In this document: one piece after another, positions 57,309 through 64,000 of the stretch
Numbering within the stretch: the stretch's first letter is position 1
Layout of the letters: the number at the start of each line of letters is the position of its first letter
Origin: Pelagomonas calceolata
Taxonomy: Eukaryota > Sar > Pelagophyceae > Pelagomonadales > Pelagomonadaceae
Assembly: GCA_918797485.1 (NCBI GenBank)
Contig: CAKKNE010000005.1
Span: 930,001 to 994,000, forward strand
Direction: 5' to 3'
DNA: 64,000 nt
Position numbers and translations under genes: made by a program
The notes under the pieces: model-generated
Database searches by the model: none
Seen by the model: the letters and a program-made list of their open reading frames with translations, nothing else
Told to the model about the DNA's origin: nothing

Positions 57309-58787
57309 TTAGGCCGGAAACGCCCCGATCACGACGCCCCGCCCCAGCGCCGCCAGGGCCCTCCCCGCGCGGACCTCGGGCCGCGCGAGCGCTACCGCGC
57401 CCGCGCCCGCGACGACGACCGGCACCCAGGGGAACCCCTCTTTTTGTGGAGGCGGCGGCGGAGGCGGCGGCCGTTGCACGGCGCCGCAGAGAACGAACGC
57501 GAGCGCCGCCGCCAGCACACACCGCCGCCGTCCATAATACCGGGGAGGAGGCGCCGGCATCCGCACAAGGCGCCGCGGCTCCGGTCGCACGGTCCGCCAG
57601 CCGCCGAACGCGAGCGCGGCGTTCAGGGGCGACGGCGGCGGCGGCGCGGCGTGTTTTTCCCTATCTTCGCCCTCGACGAACGTGAGCGTGAGCGGTCGCG
57701 GCGCCGCGGCAATCGTCCTGAGGAGTTCCGTGAGCCGGTCCTTGGACGTCGGCTCGACAATTACTTTCCCATTGACCGCCACGAGCTCGTCCGTGGGCTT
57801 GATCTGAGCGCGGCCGACGCATTGCCGCGCGACGCTCTCGACGACGACGAAGCGCCGCCCCTGCTCGCCGTACCTAGCTAGGGCGATCTGGAAGTGGAGC
57901 GGACCCTCCTCGACGAACTCGACGCGATAGACCAATCCTAATTTTTCTACGGCCGAGACGTAGTCGACGACGACCCCTCTAACGGTCCTATGATACTCCA
58001 CAACCACATCGCTCAGCCTTCGCCGATCTTCCGACGCCGACAGTTTTTTTTGTAGCGACCGCCGAGCTTTGCTACAGGCCTCGTCCCACGGGTCCGGCCC
58101 GCTCGCGTGGCGCTTGACCAAACCGTCCCGCGTCACGGACGCGCGGCGCTGCGACGCGCGCCGCCCAAAAACCTTCCGCTTCTCGTCCTCGGCGAGCTCC
58201 TCCGTCTCGTCCAAGAGAGGCGCCTCGTGGCGCGCGACGGCGCCGCGTAACGCGCTCCAGAGCGACTTTTTTTTGTGTGACGGCGAGGGCGTCTTCTTCG
58301 AAGGTTTCTCGACCGTGTCCGGCGGCGTGTAGACGTCCAAGCCTCTTTGCGCGGCCCTTTCCGCTACTTTTCTCACAAACGCTTCGTCGGTCATGTCGTC
58401 CGACTTTGCGGGCGAGGCCGTCAGTCTCGATATCTCGGCGTCGGGCTCGGGCGAGGGCACCATGATGCTCGCTCCTTCTCTTATCGCGTTGTCGAGCGTT
58501 TTCCGCGCGTCGGGGCCGTCCATGCCTTCCGGCGGCGGCGTGCCGGCCTCGTAGGTCGGCGAGAGGCGCCGCCGCTCGGCCGGCGTCGGCTTGCCGCCCG
58601 ACGTTTCCTCCGGTATGGGCGAGAGGGACGAGGGCGACCGGCCGGCGCCCCTGGAGATGTAATCGGCGTCGGCGTCGGCGTCGGCCCGCGGCGGCGTGCG
58701 CGGCGCGGAGCCGGCCCAGAACGGGGCGGCGAGCGGCCGCGACGCCTCGCCGACGGTGGCGGGCTCGCTGGTGAACGAGAGCGGCAT
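57309..58787 (-). CDS. PDZ-domain protein with C-terminal membrane segments
   Basis: This encodes 492 residues from ATG 58787. The first 230 residues are low-complexity and Pro/Ser/Glu-rich with basic patches (RRASQRRASVTRDGLVKRHA). At about 300-380 a PDZ domain is visible: LHFQIALARYGEQGRRFVVV, ESVARQCVGRAQIKPTDELV and AVNGKVIVEPTSKDRLTELL. The C-terminus has two hydrophobic segments (RRCVLAAALAFVLCGAV and FPWVPVVVAGAGAVALA) split by a polyproline run. It could be a tail-anchored scaffold that binds C-terminal peptides. Its ligand and compartment are unknown. Confidence 0.65.
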   Translation of the reverse strand: MPLSFTSEPATVGEASRPLAAPFWAGSAPRTPPRADADADADYISRGAGRSPSSLSPIPEETSGGKPTPAERRRLSPTYEAGTPPPEGMDGPDARKTLDNAIREGASIMVPSPEPDAEISRLTASPAKSDDMTDEAFVRKVAERAAQRGLDVYTPPDTVEKPSKKTPSPSHKKKSLWSALRGAVARHEAPLLDETEELAEDEKRKVFGRRASQRRASVTRDGLVKRHASGPDPWDEACSKARRSLQKKLSASEDRRRLSDVVVEYHRTVRGVVVDYVSAVEKLGLVYRVEFVEEGPLHFQIALARYGEQGRRFVVVESVARQCVGRAQIKPTDELVAVNGKVIVEPTSKDRLTELLRTIAAAPRPLTLTFVEGEDREKHAAPPPPSPLNAALAFGGWRTVRPEPRRLVRMPAPPPRYYGRRRCVLAAALAFVLCGAVQRPPPPPPPPQKEGFPWVPVVVAGAGAVALARPEVRAGRALAALGRGVVIGAFPA

Positions 58788-59412
58788 GGAGTTCTTTTTT
58801 TCCGGTTTAAGGCTGACTGTTCACTGTTCAGATCTTGAGCGCCCTCCCGTGACGCGACCGCCGTCGAAATCCGAACTCAGGGGTTGTGGCCGTCCGCTCG
58901 ACACTCCTGTGACGACCAAACTCCGGTACGGCGGTAGATAAAAGCAAAGCTGGCCGTCAGCTTGTAAAACCCGTCAAGATCCATCCCGAGCGGGCACGAC
59001 TCGCTTCACGACTCAATCCCGGGCCCGCAACAAACGTGGCGCCACTAGCGCCTCCCTATGGTGCGACAGCGCGAGACGGTGGGCGCGGGCCGCGAGACAC
59101 AAAAAGGGCAGCCCCAGAGCGCAAAGACGAAACCGAGCCGTGCAGAGGACTCCCTCCGCTACCCCACCCAAGCCTTACGACTTCTGCCCGGCGCCCCCAC
59201 TAGCATCAGCCTAGAAGCGAAGCGGTTTGGGCGCTGGCCGCCGCGAACATAAGGGCTGCCCACCACGGAGTCCAAGGGCGAAACGAAGGACGAGGCGCAG
59301 CAGCGCTTGGCGGCGTCCGCCTTCGTCTTGCGTGGGACGGCGGCGCCTCTGGGGGCTGGCTGCTGCTTGCCGAGAGAACCGCCAGCAGGAACGCGTCGCG
59401 CGCAGGCACAAG
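58788..59412. other. Upstream region of the MEIG1-like gene with a 5' UTR intron-like copy
   Basis: These 625 bp lie between the divergent PDZ and MEIG1-like genes. A 103-bp segment (59303-59405) matches the intron of the MEIG1 gene. A frame at 59058-59252 is open but has no family support. A GCCACTAGCGCC word near 59039 recalls the promoter motif weakly. Confidence 0.4.
59303..59405 (+). mobile_element. Second-type introner copy A (probable 5' UTR intron, GC-AG)
   Basis: It starts GCGCTTGGCGGCGTCCGC and ends AACGCGTCGCGCGCAG, followed by GCACAAG. Both ends match copy B at 59619-59727. The donor would be GC. Confidence 0.55.
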
Positions 59413-59803
59413 ATGCCCGCCCGCGAACCTATCAGGATGCGCCGCGCCAAGGCTTGGAACGTCGAGGTCGAGAACGCCTACCGGTTTCAGTGCGCGGGTT
59501 GGCGCTCGGCAGAAGAGTACGCCCAGGGCGAGTACGGGGATGAGATTTCTTGGTTCAGCGACTCGGGGCTGGTCGAGAAGGTGCAGAATAGACAGGGGCT
59601 GTTCATGTACTTCAAGCGGTGCTTGGCGGCGTCCGCGGCACTGCCTTCGTCGTCGATGGCGTCCTCGGCGGCGTGGGGCCTGGCTCGGTCTCGCGGTCGC
59701 GGTCCGCGAGAAACGCGTCGCGCGCAGGCACCGCGAGTGCCTCGACAAGTACCTGCCGCGCGTCAAGATCTTCGAGTACGCGAACGACGGCGGCCACAAG
59801 TAG
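59413..59803 (+). CDS. MEIG1: MEIG1-like protein, one intron
   Basis: The exons are 59413-59618 and 59728-59803, giving 93 residues (human MEIG1 has 88). MRRAKAWNVEVENAYRFQCA then GWRSAEEYAQGE matches MEIG1 AKKWSEEIENLYRFQxAGYR. GLVEKVQNRQGLFMYFKR | HRECLDKYLPRVKIFEY matches the C-terminal half, and the intron removal restores KRHREC exactly. MEIG1 pairs with PACRG on doublet microtubules and in sperm-tail assembly in animals, so a flagellar or centriolar role is expected. ATG 59413 is chosen because the family has only a short N-terminus. Confidence 0.85.
59619..59727 (+). mobile_element. Second-type introner copy B (MEIG1 intron)
   Basis: This 109-nt intron starts GTGCTTGGCGGCGTCCGCGG and ends AAACGCGTCGCGCGCAG. 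Its ends equal copy A 214 bp upstream, while the middle differs and includes GTCGTCGATGGCGTCC. Confidence 0.65.
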
Positions 59804-59905
59804 AGGACCACGATCCCGTCGACTTCCGAACACACGAGCGCAAGACTAAGACATCATTCCGAAGTAGTTACTGGTAGTACGTGGGGGGTGGGCGTCGGCC
59901 GGAAG

Positions 59906-60409
59906 CTAAGCGTCCTGCTCGGGATCGATCTGGCTCGGGCGCGTTACAGTCGTGATGCGCAGCGTCAGGTCGAGTCGCGTGCAGCCTGGAGGCGACTCCC
60001 GGTATTGCCGCGGGAAGGGGAGAGAGTATACTGCTGGGGGCGAGAATCTTTGTCCAAATCTTGCCCCACAACACGTCCAGCGCACGTAGCCACCGTATTC
60101 CCCGCGTGCGTTCTCATTGTACTCGTACGACCCGGCTTCGAGAGTGCCGGGATGATACCGACCCTCGTCGTCAATCCAAAGGCAGGGCGAGGGATGATAC
60201 GGACTGCATTTGCCACAGCAGTCGAAGTACGGCCAGCGGCCAGTAGTGCGCAGGTCTTTCCATTGACGTCCAATTATTGAGTGGCCACTCATGACGATTT
60301 TCCCCATATGACCAGAGTCCACAGGCTTGAAAGAGAGGACCAGAGCGACGATCTCAGGCGGCAAAGTCAGCTCCTGGTGCGTCGTGACGGTGCGCGGTTC
60401 TGTGGCCAT
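59906..60409 (-). CDS. F-box-like protein with half CHORD-like zinc motif
   Basis: This encodes 167 residues from ATG 60409. LTLPPEIVALVLSFKPVD (about 14-31) is a short F-box-like start. The rest is cysteine- and aromatic-rich: WPYFDCCGKCSPYHPSPCLW, YHPGTLEAGSYEYNENARGE and YGGYVRWTCCGARFG. The HPG...W(S/T)CCG spacing recalls CHORD and related zinc-binding modules. The C-terminus turns basic and ends SQIDPEQDA. Function is unknown; a ubiquitin-adaptor role is only a suggestion. Confidence 0.5.
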   Translation of the reverse strand: MATEPRTVTTHQELTLPPEIVALVLSFKPVDSGHMGKIVMSGHSIIGRQWKDLRTTGRWPYFDCCGKCSPYHPSPCLWIDDEGRYHPGTLEAGSYEYNENARGEYGGYVRWTCCGARFGQRFSPPAVYSLPFPRQYRESPPGCTRLDLTLRITTVTRPSQIDPEQDA

Positions 60410-60579
60410 CGTAACTCGGCTGGGAGTCTAGGTGACTTGACTCTTGAGTCAATTTGCAGTGCTAAAAAAAAATTGCAGCTTGGCGGACCTCTATGGCGGA
60501 CCCAGACGCCGACGACGCGGCTAGGTACAACTAAAATTCGACTATTTTCGACTTAATGTGCATATATAAACTAGGATGT

Positions 60580-62122
60580 TCAGGCTTCGTCCAGCAGCTC
60601 GCCGAACGACGGCAGCGTCGGCCCGCCGCCCACGGACCCAATCCCGTAGACCTGGCCCTTGAAGTTGACGGCGTACCCCGCGTGCTTCGCCGAAGCGGGC
60701 GTGCCGTAGATGTATCTTGTGCTTTTCACGCCGTCCAGCGACGTCAGCAGGAACTGCAGCGCGTCCCAGCTCTTGAAGTGCACGTCGTCAAAAGTTGATA
60801 ATCTCTCAATATCTATCACGTTGTAGCCGACGTCGCCCTTCGAGGTGTTGATCTGTTGGACGATGTTGATGCCCGCGTTGCCGAAGACGCTGAGGATCTC
60901 GCCGAGCATGCCCGGGCGGTTCTCGTTGACGACGCAGACCCTTTGTACGGTATCTAGTCTTGCAGGTAGTGTAGTAGTGGGAAAGTTGACGCTATCCCTG
61001 ATGGTACCGGTCTGGAGGTACAATGCTGTAGTATCAGCAGCCATGGCCGCCGCGTTCTCCTCGGCTTCATCCGTAGAGGCTCCTAGATGTGGTAAGACGA
61101 TAACGTTCGACCTCGGGGACAACTCGGGCCCGACCGCGAAGTCGCATACATATCTGCCCGACCCGCCGTTGTCGAAGTGGTGCGCCAATGCCGCTTCATC
61201 GACGAGCTCACCCCTAGCGAAGTTCAGGATGCAGGCATCAGTTCTCATCTGCGACAGGATTTGGGTCGAGATCATCCCGTTCGTGTGCTCGTTGGAAGGA
61301 GCGTGTAGCGAGATATAGTCCGACGCCTTTGCTAAATCTTCGAGCGAGTCCACGATGCGGATGCGGTGGCCCGGTAATTTGAGAGCCGCATCGACACTGA
61401 GAGCGGGGTCGAACCCTACGACCTCCATCCGCAGATCGAGAGCAGCCTTCAGCACGGCCGCACCGATGGCGCCGAGACCGACCACACCCAGCGTCTTCCC
61501 TGCCAACTCTCTACCTCCGAACTGGGCCTTCACCTTCTCGATCTGCGCATGCGCTTCTCCTGATTGATGAAGTTCCTCCATGCGCGTCGCGCCCTCCATG
61601 ACGCCTCGCGACGCTAAGAATAGGCCACACAGCGCCAACTCTTTCACGGCGTTGGCGTTCGCGCCCGGCGTGTTGAACACCGGGACACCTAAGTCCGTCA
61701 TCAGCGGCACGTTGCAGTTGTTCGTGCCCGCGCCGCACCTCGCTATGCTTCGACACATGAGCGGTACGTCACCGGCTTGGAGCTTGTGGGACCTCAACCT
61801 GTGTGGAAATCAACCAGTGAGTGAGGTTTTCGTGAAGCTCCACGCCATGGAGCCGACGCGGTCACGGGGACAACGTCGCGTCGATGGCGTAGAAGCTCGA
61901 CGCCATCGAGCAGACGCAGTCATTGGAACGACGTCGCGTCGACGGCGTAGGGCATCCGAGATTTGATTTCCACACAGACCTCAACAGTATGGCGTGGGCG
62001 CCGTCATTGTTATCTTCCTTGATTTGAAACATCGACGGGTCGAAGCGCGATAAACCGGCGGCGTTGATCTTGTTGAAGGTCCTCACGACGAGCTTGGGTG
62101 CCGCTTTCGCGGCGGCGGCCAT
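60580..62122 (-). CDS. serA: D-3-phosphoglycerate dehydrogenase with ACT domain
   Basis: The exons are 62122-61986 and 61798-60580, giving 451 residues. This is the first step of serine synthesis, oxidising 3-phosphoglycerate with NAD+. Landmarks are IARCGAGTNNCNVP, TPGANANAVKELALCGLFLA, the nucleotide loop VVGLGAIGAAVLKAAL, the catalytic region LHAPSNEHTNGMI, NFARGELVDE and LPHLGASTDEAEENAA. The last 85 residues form an ACT domain (VCVVNENRPGMLGEILSVFG) of the serine-sensing type. The short N-terminus lacks an obvious transit peptide. The intron sits between LL and RS and is an introner whose duplicated target supplies the splice donor. Confidence 0.93.
61791..61985. mobile_element. Introner element with perfect target duplication (serA intron)
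   Basis: The element spans 61799-61977 (179 bp) with ends CTGTGTGGAAATCAACC and TTTGATTTCCACACAG. It is flanked by identical 8-mers ACCTCAAC (61791-61798 and 61978-61985). On the gene strand the duplicated GTTGAGGT gives the GT donor and the element gives the CAG acceptor. The core with CGTCGCGTCGATGGCGTAG is repeated inside. The perfect duplication suggests a recent insertion. Confidence 0.92.
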
Positions 62123-62586
62123 CTTTAATTGGTTGCTGGTTTATGTGATGGTGTACGCGCGCTTGTGCGGAGCGGTTGAGTATCGCTGCTGGTTTTCTTC
62201 CTGCAGCAGTGTGCTCTGTGAAGTGAGCGCTTGAGCTGAAGCCTCGGCGCGCTCGTCGACAACGAGAATATGCACACGAGACGCAGCGCTACGGTATCTG
62301 CTGTGCTTTGCTGCTGATTCAAGCACGCGCCTGCCACTTTTGCAAAAGTGACTGCTAGCGTCGTAAAGACACTAGCCTTCATTGAACAACGCGCGGTACG
62401 GCTTGTTCACGGCACGCGCCCGCCGCCGACGAATCGACAACGCGTGGCGTCTCCCCCACAAGCGGGATCCGCCCACTAGTCCTAGCACCGTAACAATATC
62501 AGACGCGCGGCGTCCCCCACGCGCTCGGCCCACCTTCCCCCACCGCTCGAGGACGACGCCAACGACGCGACTACTAGAAACCTTAC
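62123..62586. other. Intergenic region with promoter motif and dispersed repeat
   Basis: These 464 bp lie between serA and TIM21 on the same strand. It holds motif copy 12 at 62354-62376 and the dispersed repeat at 62476-62499. No gene was seen. Confidence 0.45.
62354..62376. promoter_or_regulatory. Promoter-type motif copy 12
   Basis: GCTAGCGTCGTAAAGACACT then AGC. It lies 232 bp upstream of the serA start and just past the 3' end of the TIM21 gene. Confidence 0.6.
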
Positions 62587-63342
62587 TCACCACTTGTCCG
62601 TCTTCTCTCCGGTGGAAGACGGCTCCGTCCCCAGCAACCCCGCAAGAGCTGAACGCTCCTTCTCGTTCCGAGGCGCTTGAGCCGCCAGCATCATCCTATT
62701 ATCAATCAACGTATTCACGACACCGGTCCGCCGGTTCTGGACCATCAGATACACGAAGCCATCGTATTGGTCAGACACTTCCGCGAAAGCGAAGCCTTCG
62801 CCGTACGGACCTTTAATATTGAACCGGACCCGCATCCTATTACTACCATCTTTTTCATCGACGTAAGGCGTATTTTCAATAAAGTTCCTCCTCCCCTCGC
62901 GGTGGCCGCCGTGGTCGCGGCCGTAGCCCTTGAGTGGCGTCCCGTACACGCGTTCGATCGTGGAATTGGATCGGATGACTTCAAACGCTTTGTCGAAGAC
63001 GCTGTTCGGGGAGAGTTTCGTGGGCATGAGCTCCCGAAAGATGTAGTAGCCGCAGACCGACGCCAAGCCAAGTCCCGCGGCCCACGCACTCAGGTTGAGG
63101 CCAACGCCGACCTTCTGGGCCGGCGTCAACGGCACGAGATCATCAATGTCGTCCTCCGTCGCGCGCTCGACGGCGGACTTCTTCTTCTGCGGCGGCTTCT
63201 CGTCGGCGGCGAGTCTTCGGCGCTGCGCTCTGATGGCGCGCGCCGGCGGCCTGGCTACCGCGGCGCGCGCGGACTGGACGTGGATGGCCCGCGGTGCCGC
63301 GCGCGCGGCCGCGCGGCTCGTCACGGCGAGCCTCGAGAGCAT
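62587..63342 (-). CDS. TIM21: Mitochondrial import subunit TIM21
   Basis: This encodes 251 residues from ATG 63342; longer frames lack an ATG before the presequence. MLSRLAVTSRAAARAAPRAI is an arginine-rich mitochondrial presequence. A membrane helix lies near residues 85-105 (SAWAAGLGLASVCGYYIFRE). The TIM21 domain follows: SPNSVFDKAFEVIRSNSTIE, RVYGTPLKGYGRDHGGHREG and MRVRFNIKGPYGEGFAFAEV. TIM21 links the TOM and TIM23 translocases in the inner membrane and exposes this domain to the intermembrane space. The C-terminal extension ends GLLGTEPSSTGEKTDKW. Confidence 0.9.
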   Translation of the reverse strand: MLSRLAVTSRAAARAAPRAIHVQSARAAVARPPARAIRAQRRRLAADEKPPQKKKSAVERATEDDIDDLVPLTPAQKVGVGLNLSAWAAGLGLASVCGYYIFRELMPTKLSPNSVFDKAFEVIRSNSTIERVYGTPLKGYGRDHGGHREGRRNFIENTPYVDEKDGSNRMRVRFNIKGPYGEGFAFAEVSDQYDGFVYLMVQNRRTGVVNTLIDNRMMLAAQAPRNEKERSALAGLLGTEPSSTGEKTDKW

Positions 63343-63786
63343 GTTTGCTGCTGGTCGTGCGGCTTTGCTGCGGCCGCGCACGGTCCGGCAGCGGCTCGGG
63401 GGAGCTCTTCTCGGGCAAGACAACCCGTCTAGACCAGTGGACCCACGGCTGCGACTCGACGCGACGCGCTTGGGAGCCAGCGAGCTGGAGAGGCCAGCCC
63501 CTCTGCCAGAGCTCTTGGTGGCTAAACACAGCCGTAGACGGTTATAGCTCGGATCCTGCGGCGTGTGCAGGACGGCTGCGTCGCGCGAACGCCGCGACGA
63601 CGAGTGCAATCGCTTGCGGCGCGTGCTGTCTCACTGTGAGAGAGCCAGTGCCAAACACACGCTCTGCACGGCGCGCGTCGGCACTCGTGCCGCACCAGCG
63701 CTGCTACTCGTTTGCACCGTCCAGCACTTGTCCGCCACGAGCGCTGACGCTGCCGCTGCCGACGCGCGAAGTGTTCGCGGCGAGCA
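63343..63786. other. Divergent intergenic region
   Basis: This 444-bp gap lies between TIM21 and the right-edge gene. It is GC-rich; no copy of the promoter motif and no gene were seen. Confidence 0.35.
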
Positions 63787-64000
63787 ATGTCGATGGACGA
63801 CACGTTCTCCGAGAGAGCGCCGACGGTCGGCCCGCAGATCCGCACATTAAGACTCGTGGAACACGTGAAACCGGAGCAGGAGCAGGCCTACCTGGAGTGG
63901 AGCCGCGAGTTCTCCGACGCGCACGCGAACTTCATCGCGGCGCGGGACCCGGAGAGCTGGTCGAGCGTCGTGATGATTAGGGACCGCGCGTTTGGAAGGA
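63787..64000 (+). CDS. Unknown protein, N-terminal part only (runs off the right edge)
   Basis: ATG 63787 opens 71 codons with no stop before the window ends. The visible part is polar, with IRTLRLVEHVKPEQEQAYLE, WSREFSDAHANFIAARDPES and WSSVVMIRDRAF. The VKPxxExxYxxW spacing and the later VV.RDRAF strand weakly resemble the dimeric alpha-beta barrel of antibiotic-biosynthesis monooxygenase-type proteins. That is a guess; the fold cannot be judged without the rest. Confidence 0.45.
   Translation, partial: MSMDDTFSERAPTVGPQIRTLRLVEHVKPEQEQAYLEWSREFSDAHANFIAARDPESWSSVVMIRDRAFGR

Noticed and set aside
59058-59252. 64-codon frame upstream of the MEIG1-like gene
   Set aside because: Low complexity, no motif, and it lies in the probable promoter/5' UTR region.

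Overview
The window is nuclear DNA of a GC-rich, gene-dense stramenopile alga, most likely a pelagophyte close to Aureococcus anophagefferens. Three things point there. Many genes carry N-terminal signal or transit-like peptides. MYND-finger, ankyrin, F-box and WW proteins are abundant. Above all, several short introns are introner elements: they have terminal inverted repeats of the type CTG(T/C)GTGGAAATC...GATTTCCACACAG, 8-bp target duplications and a shared core around GTCGCGTCGATGGCGTG. The species name is an inference; the introner evidence is read directly from the sequence.

Layout: 1-9.2 kb holds an F-box/propeller gene cut by the left edge, a small secreted protein, an ABC1/UbiB kinase-like protein, a cytochrome b5 membrane protein, a small secreted protein and a FAN1-type nuclease. 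9.4-19.8 kb holds a hypothetical gene, a Rieske protein, pyruvate kinase, a HAD hydrolase, an archaeal-type kinase, a secreted putative glycosyltransferase, an SDR reductase and a heat-shock factor. 19.8-31.7 kb holds a GT8 glycosyltransferase, a repeat-rich gap with a MITE-like palindrome, an F-box/WW/RanBP2-finger gene directly behind YOS1, a PNUTS-like PP1 regulator, small secreted or membrane proteins, a shortened MYND-TPR gene, a TPS-TPP fusion and a plastid-type coiled-coil protein. 31.8-45.6 kb holds a SANT/AT-hook/Tudor/JmjC/RS protein, a 1284-aa protein of unknown function, a J-like protein, an ankyrin-WW protein and an EF-hand protein. 45.8-57.3 kb is an accessory-looking block: a 1966-aa NACHT protein with an inserted RelA/SpoT-like domain plus propeller and ankyrin repeats, an ankyrin-RING ligase, a Spinster-like transporter and an LRR-MYND protein. 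57.3-64 kb holds a PDZ membrane protein, a MEIG1-like gene, an F-box/CHORD-like gene, phosphoglycerate dehydrogenase, TIM21 and a partial gene at the right edge.

Most genes are divergent or convergent pairs with very short gaps. A recurrent upstream motif, GCTAGCG-N-TAAGACACTAG, sits in twelve intergenic regions, nearly always 50-320 bp from start codons, and looks like a shared and possibly bidirectional promoter element. Housekeeping genes (pyruvate kinase, SerA, TIM21, YOS1) mix with chromatin, ubiquitin and sensor-type genes, and no functional operon is evident. No rRNA, tRNA, CRISPR array or viral fossil was recognised. Exon boundaries were inferred by eye from frame continuity, splice dinucleotides and family alignments recalled from memory; no transcript data were available.
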